This document shows positions 12,844-23,967 of a stretch of DNA of 64,000 nucleotides, in pieces. The position numbers were made by a program, and so were the translations under genes. The notes below the pieces were generated by a model. It was given only the letters and a program-made list of their open reading frames with translations. It did not search any database and was not told where the DNA came from. Origin of the DNA: Cyclina sinensis (taxonomy: Eukaryota; Mollusca; Bivalvia; Venerida; Veneridae); NCBI GenBank assembly GCA_012932295.1, contig JAAONU010000004.1, positions 27,072,304-27,136,303 of the forward strand, given 5' to 3'. How positions within the stretch are numbered: position 1 is the first letter of the stretch; each line of letters begins with the position of its first letter.

Positions 12844-13168
12844 TTATACCCAAATGAAATGTCTCTTTTCAAATGGGCACCAGCCTGGCCCGAAGCAGCA
12901 GAGAGATGATAAAGATGATTGCTGTACAGGAGACTGTGACTGCCGCTTCTGTGATGATCCTGATTGCGACAATTGTTGTAGATGTTGCGAATGCCTATGA
13001 TGCTGCTGTGCGTATCCTGATTCCGACAATTGTTGTAGATGTTGCGAATGCCTATGATGCTGCTGTGCGTATCCTGATTCCGACAATTGTTGTAGATGTT
13101 GCGAATGCCTATGATGCTGCTGTGCGTATCCTGGTTGCGACAATTGTTGTAGTTGTTTTTGCTGCTAA
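12844..13168 (+). CDS. Cysteine-rich C-terminal exon with in-frame TGAs
   Basis: The acceptor is ttgttttgtatcaag|T in phase 2, matching the donors at 5514 and 12083. The frame reads YTQMKCLFSNGHQPGPK, then QQRDDKDDCCTGDCDC, then RFCDDPDCDNCCRCCECL, then TGA (12998-13000). After this first TGA the same frame keeps its cysteine pattern: CCCAYPDSDNCCRCCECL-TGA (13055), again to TGA (13112), then CCCAYPGCDNCCSCFCC and TAA (13166-13168). There are no other stops in 107 codons. Joined to 5269-5513 and ended at the first TGA, the protein would be about 133 residues. Whether the TGAs are stops, recoded codons or damage cannot be decided here. The overlapping hydrophobic and His/Gln-rich open frames are side products of a stop-free repeat whose length is a multiple of 3. 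Confidence 0.55.
12959..13168. repeat. 57-bp tandem repeat inside the Cys-rich exon
   Basis: Three complete units (12959-13015, 13016-13072, 13073-13129) and a partial fourth (13130-13168). A unit begins cctgatt(g/c)cgacaattg and encodes PD(C/S)DNCCRCCECL-TGA-CCCAY. Its length is 19 codons, so the frame is preserved. The last copy differs (GGT-TGC, AGT, TTT) and ends with TAA. Confidence 0.9.
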
Positions 13169-14813
13169 CTTAATCTGAAACCTATGTAACATTTGATCCC
13201 CGCCGCCTGAAAACTATGTGGGCCGTTTTGATTTACAAAAAAACTTTAGTTCAACAGTAGATTTATTTGAAATATCAATACTGATTATAACTGATAAAGC
13301 ATTTAGTAAAAAATACATATTTTCGTTCCAGTTAAAGAGTGGGTTAAAGAGTGTGACTTGTCTCTACTCATTTGACGGTGATATTAACAGGGTTTGGTTT
13401 TGCACAGCACTGCTCACAATTGCGTTAAAATGGCCCAAAATGGTCTAAAAATTCACATAGTTCCTTAACATTCACATAGTCAGGCCAAATGTTCATTGGT
13501 TAACTACTGATATTTAAAGAACCTACTCGCACATCGTTCGCCGATGCATAAAAAAGATGTTTATACATATAGAAGTTCTAGTTGCATTTGGGAATAAGGG
13601 ACCAAAACTTAGTGTCTGAATTATTTTTTTTTGTCAAGGAGACGCTACAGAATTATAAGTTTTTCATATTATTATCTGGGTCAGGACTTTATATTGTAAA
13701 TAAAAGGCTTGTGGTGCAGTAGGTTAACACGTCGGATGGCAATGGAGATGAGCTTGAGTCCCACAACCAACATGATTGTTTTTTGTTTTTCGTTTACAAG
13801 TCGTATAGAAACAAAAAGTATATTTCTGATGTAGTGTTTTCAATTACCTTTAACTGCAAAGAAATGTATTTTTAACGTAACTTTGTTGGTTAGTAGCTTT
13901 ATAGAAACGCAGTCAATGCATAGTACTAAGCTGGCTAAAATACCGTTGGCTGTCAGTAACAAGAAAAAAGTTGGTAATTATGCTTACTATCTATGTGTAA
14001 TTGTATAAAGCTTGAATCGTTTATTCTAAAGAAAGAATGAATAAAGAAAGAAGGAAAAAAGAATAAAGAAAGAGAGAGAAAGAAAGAAATGAGAACGAAA
14101 GAACGAAAGAAAGAACGAACGAACGAACGAACGAACGAACGAACGAAAGAAAGAAAAAAAGAAAGAAAGAAATAGCTTTTCAAGGATTTTAAAAATATCT
14201 TATAGATAGTCTGTTTTAGGAATGTGGGACAATGAGTACCTATTGGTTACTCTACATACATGGGTAAATATGAATTTCGTTCTAGGGTAATTACGAAAGA
14301 ATGAAGTACTTTCATTAACACTTAAATATTTCCAATATAATTGTGTAATTATTTAAAAAATGACAATAATTCAATCATAACAAAAGATATTCATTTTCTG
14401 GTCTTAACAATGTACAATTCATAGATACAATATATCGACTTCATTGTTATCGTGTGTTCATTTGCAGAAAAGAAGATAAACAGATGGATACTTCACATTT
14501 TTTGCTTCTTTTTAAAGTTATTTTTTCCTTTTTTCTCGCAATTTTCCGTGAGAGAAAAAAAACTAGTTTATTTATTGAAAAAAAGTGTTATGTGTTGGGA
14601 TATGCTATTCATTTGAGGCGGCGATAGTATATTTTTATTCGAGTTTTTCTTATATATATGTAAGGGCTATATTTGTGTTTAAGATGTCGAAAATTCCAAG
14701 CCACTCCCACGAAAAATGAAATCATAACAAAATTTCGTCGAACAGTGAAAATGCATGATAAATGAATCAAATCAATACACATTTTGCTTCTATTTAAACA
14801 TAAGTGAATAGAT
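13169..14813. other. Spacer before the CNBD2-like gene
   Basis: This is the 3' flank of the Cys-rich exon and the upstream region of the CNBD2-like gene. It holds an AATAAA at 13699-13704, a tRNA-like SINE head from about 13702 (ggtgcagtaggttaac; B box gagcttgagtccca), and a GAAA/GAAC microsatellite at 14030-14172. I looked for a SECIS-type stem-loop after 13168 by eye and saw no convincing one. Eye inspection is a weak test. Confidence 0.4.
14030..14172. repeat. (GAAA)n/(GAAC)n microsatellite
   Basis: Purine-rich tetranucleotide tract: gaaagaaag runs flank eight or so copies of gaac. Confidence 0.95.
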
Positions 14814-17800
14814 ATGTCGCGAAAACTCAAAGATTTCGTGCAGTTAATATCACGTGATGCAAGCACACGTGAGGATATAGATATTGGAAGTTACGTCACT
14901 TGGTTGCGCAGGCGCATTACACTGTTGAGGAGTATTAAAACACGTGAGTATGTTTAGACCCTTTAGAAAAAGTACAACTTCTTTTATAACTTGGTTTATT
15001 GTATGTTGATGGAAAAGACAAAAGGTTAAAAGAAAAGCCCCTTCAGTGTCTCTTCCGGTTTTCAATTTCAGGTACTGCTGAGTAGAGAGTAGAGCATTTT
15101 GGGATCGAAACCCGAATAACATAATAATAACGCATGAAATTTTGTCTTATACAAAGCACAAATATAATTTTCAAATAATATGTAGTACAGAATACGGACT
15201 GAATTTTATGCTTGATGTATTTCAGCTGCTGTCATTGAAATCATACGTCACAGCAAGCACATCGAGGCATCACGAGATTACTTAATATGTCAACAAGGCA
15301 AGCGTAGACCAGAGTAAGTCAGACCCCTTCATTGAGATGAATGTTTTCAGGCCTATAGCGTTTTCCATTCGAGTATAGCTTTTCACATTTTAAAAGGATA
15401 CCAATTAGTAGACCATACAGTCGTGATCGGATAAGTTTCATTGCATTTGTCTATGCCCTGATACTTCTAACACATATTGAGTTCTAAGTTTACATTTGAT
15501 AATGTATGTAAAGCATATTTCTTTCATCGAATATGTGCAGATGAGTGGTACACATTTTAACACATGATATTCATAAGTCACTACTTCGTGCTGTTCTTAA
15601 TCCTTAAATCATCAACCTATATTTTTATTATCCTTAGAATGACGTTTTTACATGCTGTTTACTGGATCACCATTACAGGAGTGGTCCCCTGAAGTTCTAT
15701 TTTCTTCTTCGAGGATCTGTATCAATTTTCATTAATCCCTACATTGCACAACAAGGGAATCTTCGACGCGGGTCAACAAGTTCTTTTGAGAGAGTTCTTC
15801 TTGCGGCATGGACCGCCGCACGGCTCTTATCCACGCCGAAATCCGCTTCTTCTATGAGAACGTCACAGTCACGAATATCGCAGCCGTACGCGCCGCTAAC
15901 TGAAGAACCGGAGCTAGACGTAAGCGACGCCGAGTCTGAAACAAGCGAAACAAATGAAAGACTAGAGGAAAATGGCGACGGTGATCCTGAAAAAACACCG
16001 AGCTCAGCGTTAACGCCTATCGACGTTGTTACTCAGAGTCAGGTTGTTCTTCCTGAACCGAGTTCGCAGTCTAGGTCTTCCAAACGATCCCGGAAAGAAA
16101 CACTACGCGCTAAACTTGGAAATTTCGTCGTAAAGGGCGGTAATGGATGAAATATTGCCATATAGACTATGCTTCTTTATGTCGAAAATTCAAAATACAG
16201 TTGATAAATATACAAAAACTAAATCTAGTGTCCAGTGCATTTGTCAAAATGCCTAACTTTCTGAAAGATATTTTTTAAAACTGTGTTCCAACAGTGCTTG
16301 CGTTAATCTGAATTGAAAACCATACAAATAATTAAGTATATCTTAGTTCTAAAATCAATAAAAGACCGAGTTTCTTTTCAGAAAAGGGTAAGAACTTTGA
16401 CGAAGAATCATTGCTTGACCAAAATGGGCACTACAACGCTTCTGTGATAGTGGACGAGGAAACAGATATCATGGTGATCGACGAGGATATATTCAACACG
16501 TATATAAAGGTAATATCCACTCTTAAACCGAAAGAAAGAACATAAAGACTTGCAGACTTAACGGCAAACATAGTTGCTATGTAACGCTTTGCAAAATTAA
16601 AGCGCGTCACGTCCAGTTTCTGATATACACATTTTTCTTATCTAAGGCAAGGCCTCATGATGGTTGTTGCAGCAATAGCTGCCAATCCAATTGGCGATTT
16701 TAGACACGCTTTGCGTGTGATAACAGCCAGTCAGAGGCTATAGTATCTGTGAAATCAATATTTTCTGAGTATTAGATTTACAGCAGATCAGTGGTCCAGC
16801 TTTTACGCGCAAGACGATGAACTAACATGACTACTTGTCTTTCGAATGAGACTTTAAACTGAGGTCACATCTATCAGTGCTATACATTGAGCACGCTTAA
16901 GAAGCAGGGGTGTCTCTGGTATGCGATGCTTTCTGTATCTTGCCCTATCCCCCACAACCTAAAATACCTAAACTCTGCAAGGGGCGTAAGTCATATTGGC
17001 CACAGGTACCGATGGATATTAGATTTACCAACTACCTCGTAATTGACTGACAGGTAATCGTTGTTTCAAATATAACACGAGAAAAATGTCGAGAGAAAAG
17101 TCGTTTGAGTGAATTTTGTCGGCTGTTTAGTTCGATGTGTGCTAGCCTCTCAACAGAGTAGACTAGGCCTATGCGCTTAAATTTTGCAATGCGAAATAGA
17201 TATTTTTTTCTTGATTATGATGGTATGTTGTCTTTGTGCAGTAAAGAACTGCGTTATTCTCGCCTGTGTAAAGTAAAACATAATCACCAATAAAAACTGT
17301 TTTAAAATATTTTCATATATACATTGAAAAATATGTGTTTTTTGTGTGAAAGCTTACGAACAGTTATTCATTATTGTTATTCAGGAACACCACGAGAAAG
17401 AGGTAACAACAATGTCAAACTTCGTAGATAACCATCCATTTTTCAGTCAACTTCCGGCCCAGTCACGTGGTGTGCTTCAGATAAGTTTGAAAAATCAGCA
17501 GTTTCCTGCGGGTTCACATATTGTCAAACAAGGAGATTCTGTGAACAGACTGATATTCCTTGTCAGGTAAAATAGCCAGTACCACAAAATTCATAATGGA
17601 AATTTCATACTGGTCGTAAAAAAGTACATGGACTTTACAGGACAAAACAGGAATTTATGACAGATATTTAGACACACTGAATTTATTTTCTCTAACGTGA
17701 ATTTATTGATGATAAATTAGCAAGATTCCAATCCTTTTTTAACTATAAAAATATAAGTAAGGGTCTTGAAATAATAGATGTCTCTGCATTTGTTTCAGTG

Positions 17801-20800
17801 GAAGCGCAGAGGTGATCATGGAACCAACGAAGCATCGGTACCAGTATCCAGCGTTATGGCCATTTGAGACAAGTACAGATGTATATTTCAACGAGTGTGA
17901 ATGGCTTCGGTATTGCATTTTCTTATATGAAAGTCGAATTGTTTTGTAAACTTTTTAGAGTCCGATATTTTTTATTTTGATTTTATAATTTTTAAAAATA
18001 GTTTTCGGTTTAGTTTTAGAGTCCTTACAGTTTATCATTTACTGTGTTTACTTATTTTTGATAAGAGCACTTACGAACAATTAATAATGTTTATCCTTAT
18101 TCATAATTAAGGCTTCAAACATTTTCTATTCACCAGATTATTTAAAAAACACAAAAGCAGGGTAGAATTTTACATATATTACCTTTACACGGCGGTAACT
18201 TTTACAGGGAGGAAACTTATTCCCCCCCGTCCGGTTCTTTATATTCTTTTCCTAGTGCTTCCCTTGTTTGCTGTCACAATAACAATCATGTCCAGTACGA
18301 TACTCAATTATTGCTGCACTTCTTTTCTAGAGAATCGAGAAGGCGTGTTTACAGAAAGAAATATGAGTTTGCAGGTGAGGTATCCCGGCGATCACACAAT
18401 AAGGGAAGCAATACCAAAAGGACGGAAATTAGCGTGTGCGCTGTACAGAACCGGGAAGTAATTGGTATCACGGAAATTATCCTAGACCTAAAAACCTACG
18501 TCAGCAGTCTAAGATGCCTCCATGACTGTGAAATATACACGTTAAGTTTGAGGCCATTCAGGTACATGGTTCAGCAGTTGAGCTTAAAGTTTTAAGACAT
18601 ATCTATAAGAAATGAAATAAAAAATACAGACTTTTTTTTAAGTATATGGTGGTTGAATGTCTGCAACTATCGTAGGCCCACCTTAAGTCTATACAAACTT
18701 ACTTTCGCTATCATTTGCTACGTATCATTTTCAATGATTCTAATAAACTGGTCGCGGACAATGGTAAAAATATACCGATTTTAGATAAAACATTTCGTAA
18801 CCTTTAGTAATTTTAACCACCAATTGGAAAATCCACAAAGCTTTCAAGGAATGGTCATGGACCAAAGTCTCTTAAAAAACCTTGAAGAAGTAGATGAAAA
18901 GAAAAACCTGGTTAAACAATTGTGATTGATAAAAGGTAAAACAAATGACAGAGGCTAATTCTTGAAACGTCGGTATTTCTTTGTATCAAAGGCGACTTAT
19001 AAAGAAGAAGCACCCTGAGGTAATGGACATGATCAGAGCCTACATACAGATGAAGCTGCGTCACCATCTGGACAACAGTATAGGAGACAGTGTGCCATTG
19101 ATAAGAGTGCTCTACAACAAGGTAGAGGGTCTAGTGAGAGATCATTCATTTAAAGGTATTTGATGCTGTATCACAGGTGAAAGGTTTTGTATAAAACATC
19201 TAAATGTACTTGTAAAAGTATTCAATAAATGCACATTGCTTTGTAATAAAGTAAAGGGTCATGTAAGAAGCAAGTCACTTAAAGGTGTTCGACAGTGTAC
19301 CACTGATGATAAAGTAGAAAGACTTGTGTGAGATCAGTCATTCAAAAGTGTTCGATGGTTTATTCTGTAGATCTGCTTAACATATACATAGTAGAGAGTC
19401 TTGTGAGAGAACAGTCATTTAAAGTTACTCGAAGGTTTATTGTAGCATTTTGCTTTATCATAGAGTAGAGAGTCTTGTAAGAGAATAGTCATTTAAAGTT
19501 GCTCGAAGGTTTATTGTAGCTTTTTGCTTTATCATAGAGTAGAGAGTCTTGTGAGGGAACAGTCATTTAATAGTATTCGATAGTTTATTCTTGAGATTGT
19601 TTTATCATAGAATAGAGTGTATTGTGAGAGAACAGTCATTTAAAGTTACTTGAAGTTTTATTGTAGTGTTTTTCTTTATCATAGAATAGAGAGTCTTGTG
19701 AGAGAACAGTCACTTAAAAGTACTCGAAGGTTTATTGTAATTGATTGCTTTATCATAGTGTAGAGTCTTAAGAGAACAGTCATTTAAAGGTATTAGTTGA
19801 TTGTTTTATTAAAGAGAAACTTGTGTGAGATAATCATTTTAATTTTTCCAGTAATGCGTTTACCTTGGTCACAAAGGGAAAAACATTTTTTCTGTAAAGT
19901 TGCTTAAAATCTTCTGGTAAATTTTCTATATTAATTAAGGCTATATTCAGAAACATTCGTTGCCTCTTCCCCCTACTTGGAAGGAAGTATTATTCTGTTT
20001 CCTATTGGTCCTCGTATTGTTTTAAAGACAATGTGATCAGTTGATCAGAAATATGAAATACAGGCCCTAAAGTGAGTGCCCCAAGCTAATGCAAGTTTAA
20101 GTCGAAGAAAATCTTTGCTGTAGAGTTACCATTTAAGAGATTAAGTAAAATCATTATACACGGTTACAAATATCATCAAAGGTCGACACAACAATCTTTA
20201 TTTGTAACATGTAAGAGTTAAATATTTTATATCATTTTTTTCTATATACCATTGGCGTTATGATACAACTTATTTTGAGATGGATCAGGCCATTTTATTT
20301 AGACATTCTGAAATTACTTGTGAAGAGAATAATAATTTTATCATGTCTTTACATCAATTACTGTTGATAAACTGCCTACCTGATAAATTTAGCTCTGTCA
20401 GTCACCCCCCGAGTTTACCAGATATCTCATCAATACACATTCTGACTTTGACGGAACTATTATTTTGTGATTTCTTAAGCCTGTTTTTAGATATGTCTTA
20501 TGAGCAGATTTCTAGTGAATAAAAGCATATCATCTTTTTGAGATGATTGTTTAAATCATTTTAAATGCAAGACACTAAAGCTAAAAAGATCGATTTACCT
20601 TGTTCAACGTTTGATTTCTTGCATCGGTAAACTTAAGACGGCGACATTATGAAATCAAAGATCCATGCAATGCGAAATAAAATTAAAAGAACGGAAAATT
20701 TGTACCTTCTGCTAGTTTGAAAATATTCAGCTGATGAATTTTGAAACGAATAGTTTTTTGAAATATTAAAGTCTCTCTTACTTTTGATTAGAAACATTCG

Positions 20801-21076
20801 GGACTATTTCTTATCGATTTGACATTTGGCTGTAAATTTGCATAATTTTTATTATTGCCTGCGACATAAACTGAAGAGGCTGTGGACAGGTTTTTGATTT
20901 ATTTAAATTTAAAGAAAAAGAAACATGATAAATAGAATACCAATCAAGTGTCTGATATTATAAGATCTACCAGGCTCGGCACGAAAACAATGAGAGCTTG
21001 ACCTAGCATCGCCTTCAAATTTTTCTAAGCCTTGCCTGATAAATTTTATAATATCAGACTCTAGCATTGTATTCTC

Positions 21077-21114
<38 letters not shown>

Positions 21115-22326
21115 TAACCAGAGTTAATACATACAAAAATATCTTTTATGTGAATTAATTATGTAATCAGTTACTTTCATGGCATGAATATTTGATATGC
21201 TTATAATTTACAATTTGTCCCGTTGTATCGTTTACCATTTATTGTTCCTGAATGTATGTACATATAACACAATAAACTGTTACTTACATACAGAAATTTT
21301 GATAAAAGAGAGTAAAGCAAGTTTTTACCTTTCTATTTCTTTCCGATTAAAATAAAACATGCAAAACTTATTTTATGTTTGGAGTCATTCATGATGATGT
21401 ATATCGTGTTTACATCTCGAGATCGCCTTTATGTTACTCAAGATCGTCTGTATGTATCTCCAGATCATCTGTTGAATCTCTAGATCTTCTGAATGTATCT
21501 CTACATCAGAAGTATGTATCGAATGTATCTCTAGATCATCTGTTATGTATCTATCTCAAGATCGTCTCTATGGATATCTGGATAGTCTATATCTCTACAT
21601 AGTCTGTGTGTATCTTTACATAGTCTGTATGTATCTCTAGATAGTCTGTATGTATCTCTAGATAGTCTGTATGTATCTCTAGATCGTCTATGTGAACCTC
21701 TAGATCATGTGTATGTATCTCTAGATTGCATGTATATATCTCTAGGTCGTCTGTGTGTTTCTCTAGAGCATCTGTATGCATCTCTAAATCGTCTGTAAGA
21801 ACCTCTTGATAATATGTATATATCTCTAGGTCGTTTGTATCTCTATACCATCAGTATGTATCTCTATATCATCTTTATGTATCTCTTTATCGTCTGTATG
21901 TATATCTAAATCGTCTGTATATGTGATTTAAGCATACAATTATTTGATCTGTGTATTGAAGGAATAACCACAAAAAACATTGAAAAGATAAAAGAGAGGG
22001 AAAAGGAGATGCTGAAATTGTTAGCATGGTTTAAATTGGATAAAGCGCCTCTAGTGAAGGATTTGGACGTGGGGGTTATACAGATGATGGAAGACATGAA
22101 GGAAAAAGCGAAAGTGAGAGAAAGCGTACGCCAGAGGACTCAGGTTGAAGGAGGTAAGCGTATATTAGCTTTGTCTAGGAGGTCAGGAAGAGGAAATAGT
22201 GTAAGAAAGGACGTGTCCTAGGATTAGATTTAATCAAAGAGACAAGTTTGTTTATTAACTTGGTTCGGGTGATAAAAGAAAATGCAAAATTGATAGAAAG
22301 TATTAGGCAGAGGTTAAACGGAGCAG
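14814..22326 (+). CDS. CNBD2-like protein with two cyclic-nucleotide-binding folds (10 exons)
   Basis: Exons: 14814-14943, 15226-15313, 15679-16139, 16382-16509, 17385-17566, 17799-17909, 18331-18561, 18992-19155, 21962-22153, 22222-22326. All have GT-AG ends and their phases agree throughout. The start is ATG-TCG-CGA at 14814. The first cNBD fold is split: PAVIEIIRHSKHIEASRDYL, then SGPLKFYFLLRGSVSIFINP, then a Ser/Glu-rich insertion of about 110 residues, then NFDEESLLDQNGHYNASVIV. The second is NHPFFSQLPAQSRGVL, FPAGSHIVKQGD, SGSAEVIM and EVIGITEIILDLKTYVSSL. A basic helix follows (RRLIKKKHPEVMDMIRAYIQ). Order and spacing resemble CNBD2, a cAMP-binding sperm protein in mammals. Both phosphate-binding loops lack the usual Arg. 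About 597 residues, close to CNBD2 length. Exon 9 has an alternative end by intron retention (TAG at 22219). Confidence 0.75.
16785..17035 (+). repeat. SINE family B copy in intron 4
   Basis: It shares 'ttgtctttcgaatgagac', 'atcagtgctatac', 'gatgctttctgtatcttg' and 'ccacaggtaccgatgg' with the 8435 copy. It lies between exons 4 and 5 of the CNBD2-like gene in sense orientation. Confidence 0.75.
19120..19855 (+). repeat. ~74-bp tandem repeat derived from exon 8 and its donor
   Basis: The end of exon 8 (gtagagggtctagtgagag ... catttaaag|gtattt) is the first unit. About nine more copies follow, beginning near 19251, 19314, 19391, 19465, 19539, 19613, 19687, 19760 and 19815, each carrying gtagagagtcttgtgagag and catttaaa. 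The central copies are about 74 bp and most alike; the outer ones have drifted. Several keep the aaag-gta donor-like junction. Confidence 0.85.
19856..21374. other. Intron 8 sequence, no exon seen
   Basis: AT-rich intron interior. A (TAA)n microsatellite lies at 21079-21114. About 100 bases upstream of it, short inverted segments (gataatttataatatcagac against tctgatattataaga) suggest a small degenerate MITE at about 20950-21065. Confidence 0.4.
21375..21930. repeat. Minisatellite, ~22-bp unit (tatctctagatcgtctgtatg)
   Basis: More than 20 imperfect copies of a unit combining 'tatctctaga' and 'tcgtctgtatg'. It ends about 30 bases before the acceptor of exon 9 of the CNBD2-like gene, so changes in array length would lie very near a splice site. 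Confidence 0.9.
22222..22326 (+). CDS. Exon 10 of the CNBD2-like gene, a diverged copy of exon 9
   Basis: Acceptor gtgtcctag|GA and donor GCA-G|gtaggt make this a phase 1-1 cassette after a 68-bp intron. Its VIKENAKLIESIRQRLNGA aligns with MKEKAKVRESVRQRTQVEG at the end of exon 9, so the two exons look like an old tandem duplication. The acceptor has a poor pyrimidine tract, so inclusion in mRNA is uncertain. Confidence 0.5.
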
Positions 22327-22329
22327 GTA

Positions 22330-23570
22330 GGTAGGGCATTTTGTGAAAGAGATGATATATGAGTGTAAAAACGTATCCCTACTCTAATGAATAAACAAAA
22401 CTATATATCCTGAATACCTTACTCAGGACAAGCAGAGCCAAAGAAGGATATTAAATTTTAATGCAGCATACTTAGGCATCCAGAATTATGTTCATTTAAT
22501 TGTACGTTCATTACCTGGACTCTTATGACCTTTATTACTTGACCATTATTTTTTACAGAGTTAAAATGATTTGGATTATTAACCATGCCCAATAGGACAA
22601 GGCTAATTTCTTCTTTGTACTTTCATTAAGTAAGTTAGAATTCACATTTACATACAAATCTGTACACTTAGATAAAATTTCAGGGATGTGGCGTTTAAAA
22701 CAGTTCCTGTCACCACTGTTAAGACAGACATAACATACACTTTAATATTAACATAATCATAGCATCTCATGCAACATTGACATGTGCACAAACTAAACAC
22801 ATACAATAAAATTATTGTTCACAGCTTGCGATATTATATACTTTTTTGACGTTACGTCGTGTTATACAACCTGGTAGGATTATTCGATTAACGTGCTACC
22901 GAAGTATTGTTTGAAATTCCATTTTTTTTTTGCTACGGCCACAAGGAAATTTGTTAGTAAGTTAAGGTAAAGGTCTTACGAAGGTAATTGACAAAGTTGG
23001 ATATATAGACATAAAGATTTTATTTTCAGTGGATTTTTAGTTTTCCATTTATGTCTATGTTAAATTCATGAACCCTCGAGCGGGATCATTTTTTACTCCG
23101 GTGCCATAAATTGTACATATTTAGTACAAAACCACTAGACTAGACAAGTAAATAAATTGTGAAAAACAAGACTAACTTGAAAAAAGTGTGCACTAGAAAT
23201 CTAAATTTTTCTAGGTTAATCAAAAATATTCCATAGATTAAATTTGCGTATGCTAGAAGACCATTCATTGACTCAAAAAACGCATGAAGACAAAAGGCAA
23301 AAACAAATTGATGTAGGCTAGACATGTCTAAACATATGTTTAACTACATCAAAGACCATATTGAATATATGAATACATTTATTTCAGTTAACAACATAAC
23401 AACATATGGTTCATTTCATACAATATAATTTTGCCAATAATAATGATACTTGTTAAAATTTTGAAATTTGTACATCGTTTACCGCGTCGCCATTAGAAGA
23501 TGAAACCGTGACATTTCATTTCTTGCACATGTATCAAATTGACCTAATCAGGTGACCAATTTTGTCTGAC
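22330..23570. other. No exon seen
   Basis: AT-rich intron or intergenic sequence between the last CNBD2-like exon and the minisatellite at 23571. Only short ORFs of no recognisable character. Confidence 0.45.
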
Positions 23571-23875
23571 GAGTACCGTCGGCAGTCTCGCGAGCACCGT
23601 CGGCACATGCACCGTCGGCAGTCTGACTAGCACCATCGGCAAGCTCCAGAGTACCGTCGGCAAGCTCACAACCACCGTCGGCAATCTCATGTGTACCGTC
23701 GGCAATCTCATGTGTACCGTCGCAATCTCATGTGCACCGTCGCAATCTCATGTGTACCGTCGGCAATCTCATGTTTACCGTCGGCAATCACATGTGTATC
23801 GTCGGCAATCTCATGTGCACCGTCGGCAATCACACGAGCACCGAATGCAAGCTCACGAGCAACGCCGGCACATTT
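23571..23875. repeat. Minisatellite, ~21-bp unit (accgtcggcaatctcatgtgt)
   Basis: About fourteen copies of accgtcggca plus a variable 11-bp arm. Two copies lack one G of the core, giving 20-bp units. The array ends about 90 bases before the left end of the 23968 fold-back element. Confidence 0.9.
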
Positions 23876-23967
23876 CTTTACACATTTTCCTTGTTCACGT
23901 TTGTTTTATACATGATATAAATTGATTAAGTTCATTCTTTGTTTTTCCTTTTATGTATCAGCTGTGT

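Noticed and set aside
12424..12909. 161-codon Ile/His/Thr-rich ORF
   Set aside because: It reads through an (ATC)n microsatellite with no splice or codon signal.
12844..13178. Hydrophobic 101-aa forward ORF and His/Gln-rich 99-aa reverse ORF over the 57-bp repeat
   Set aside because: A stop-free repeat of 57 bp opens several frames. The Cys-rich frame fits the acceptor phase and the upstream exon better, despite its TGAs.
13169..14000. Search for a SECIS element
   Set aside because: ATGA/NGAN combinations occur (for example near 13748) but lie in a SINE head or cannot form the expected stem-loop by eye; not claimed.
23571..23875. Regular 21-bp repeats, CRISPR-like at first sight
   Set aside because: Units are directly adjacent with no unique spacers, and the genome is eukaryotic; it is a minisatellite.
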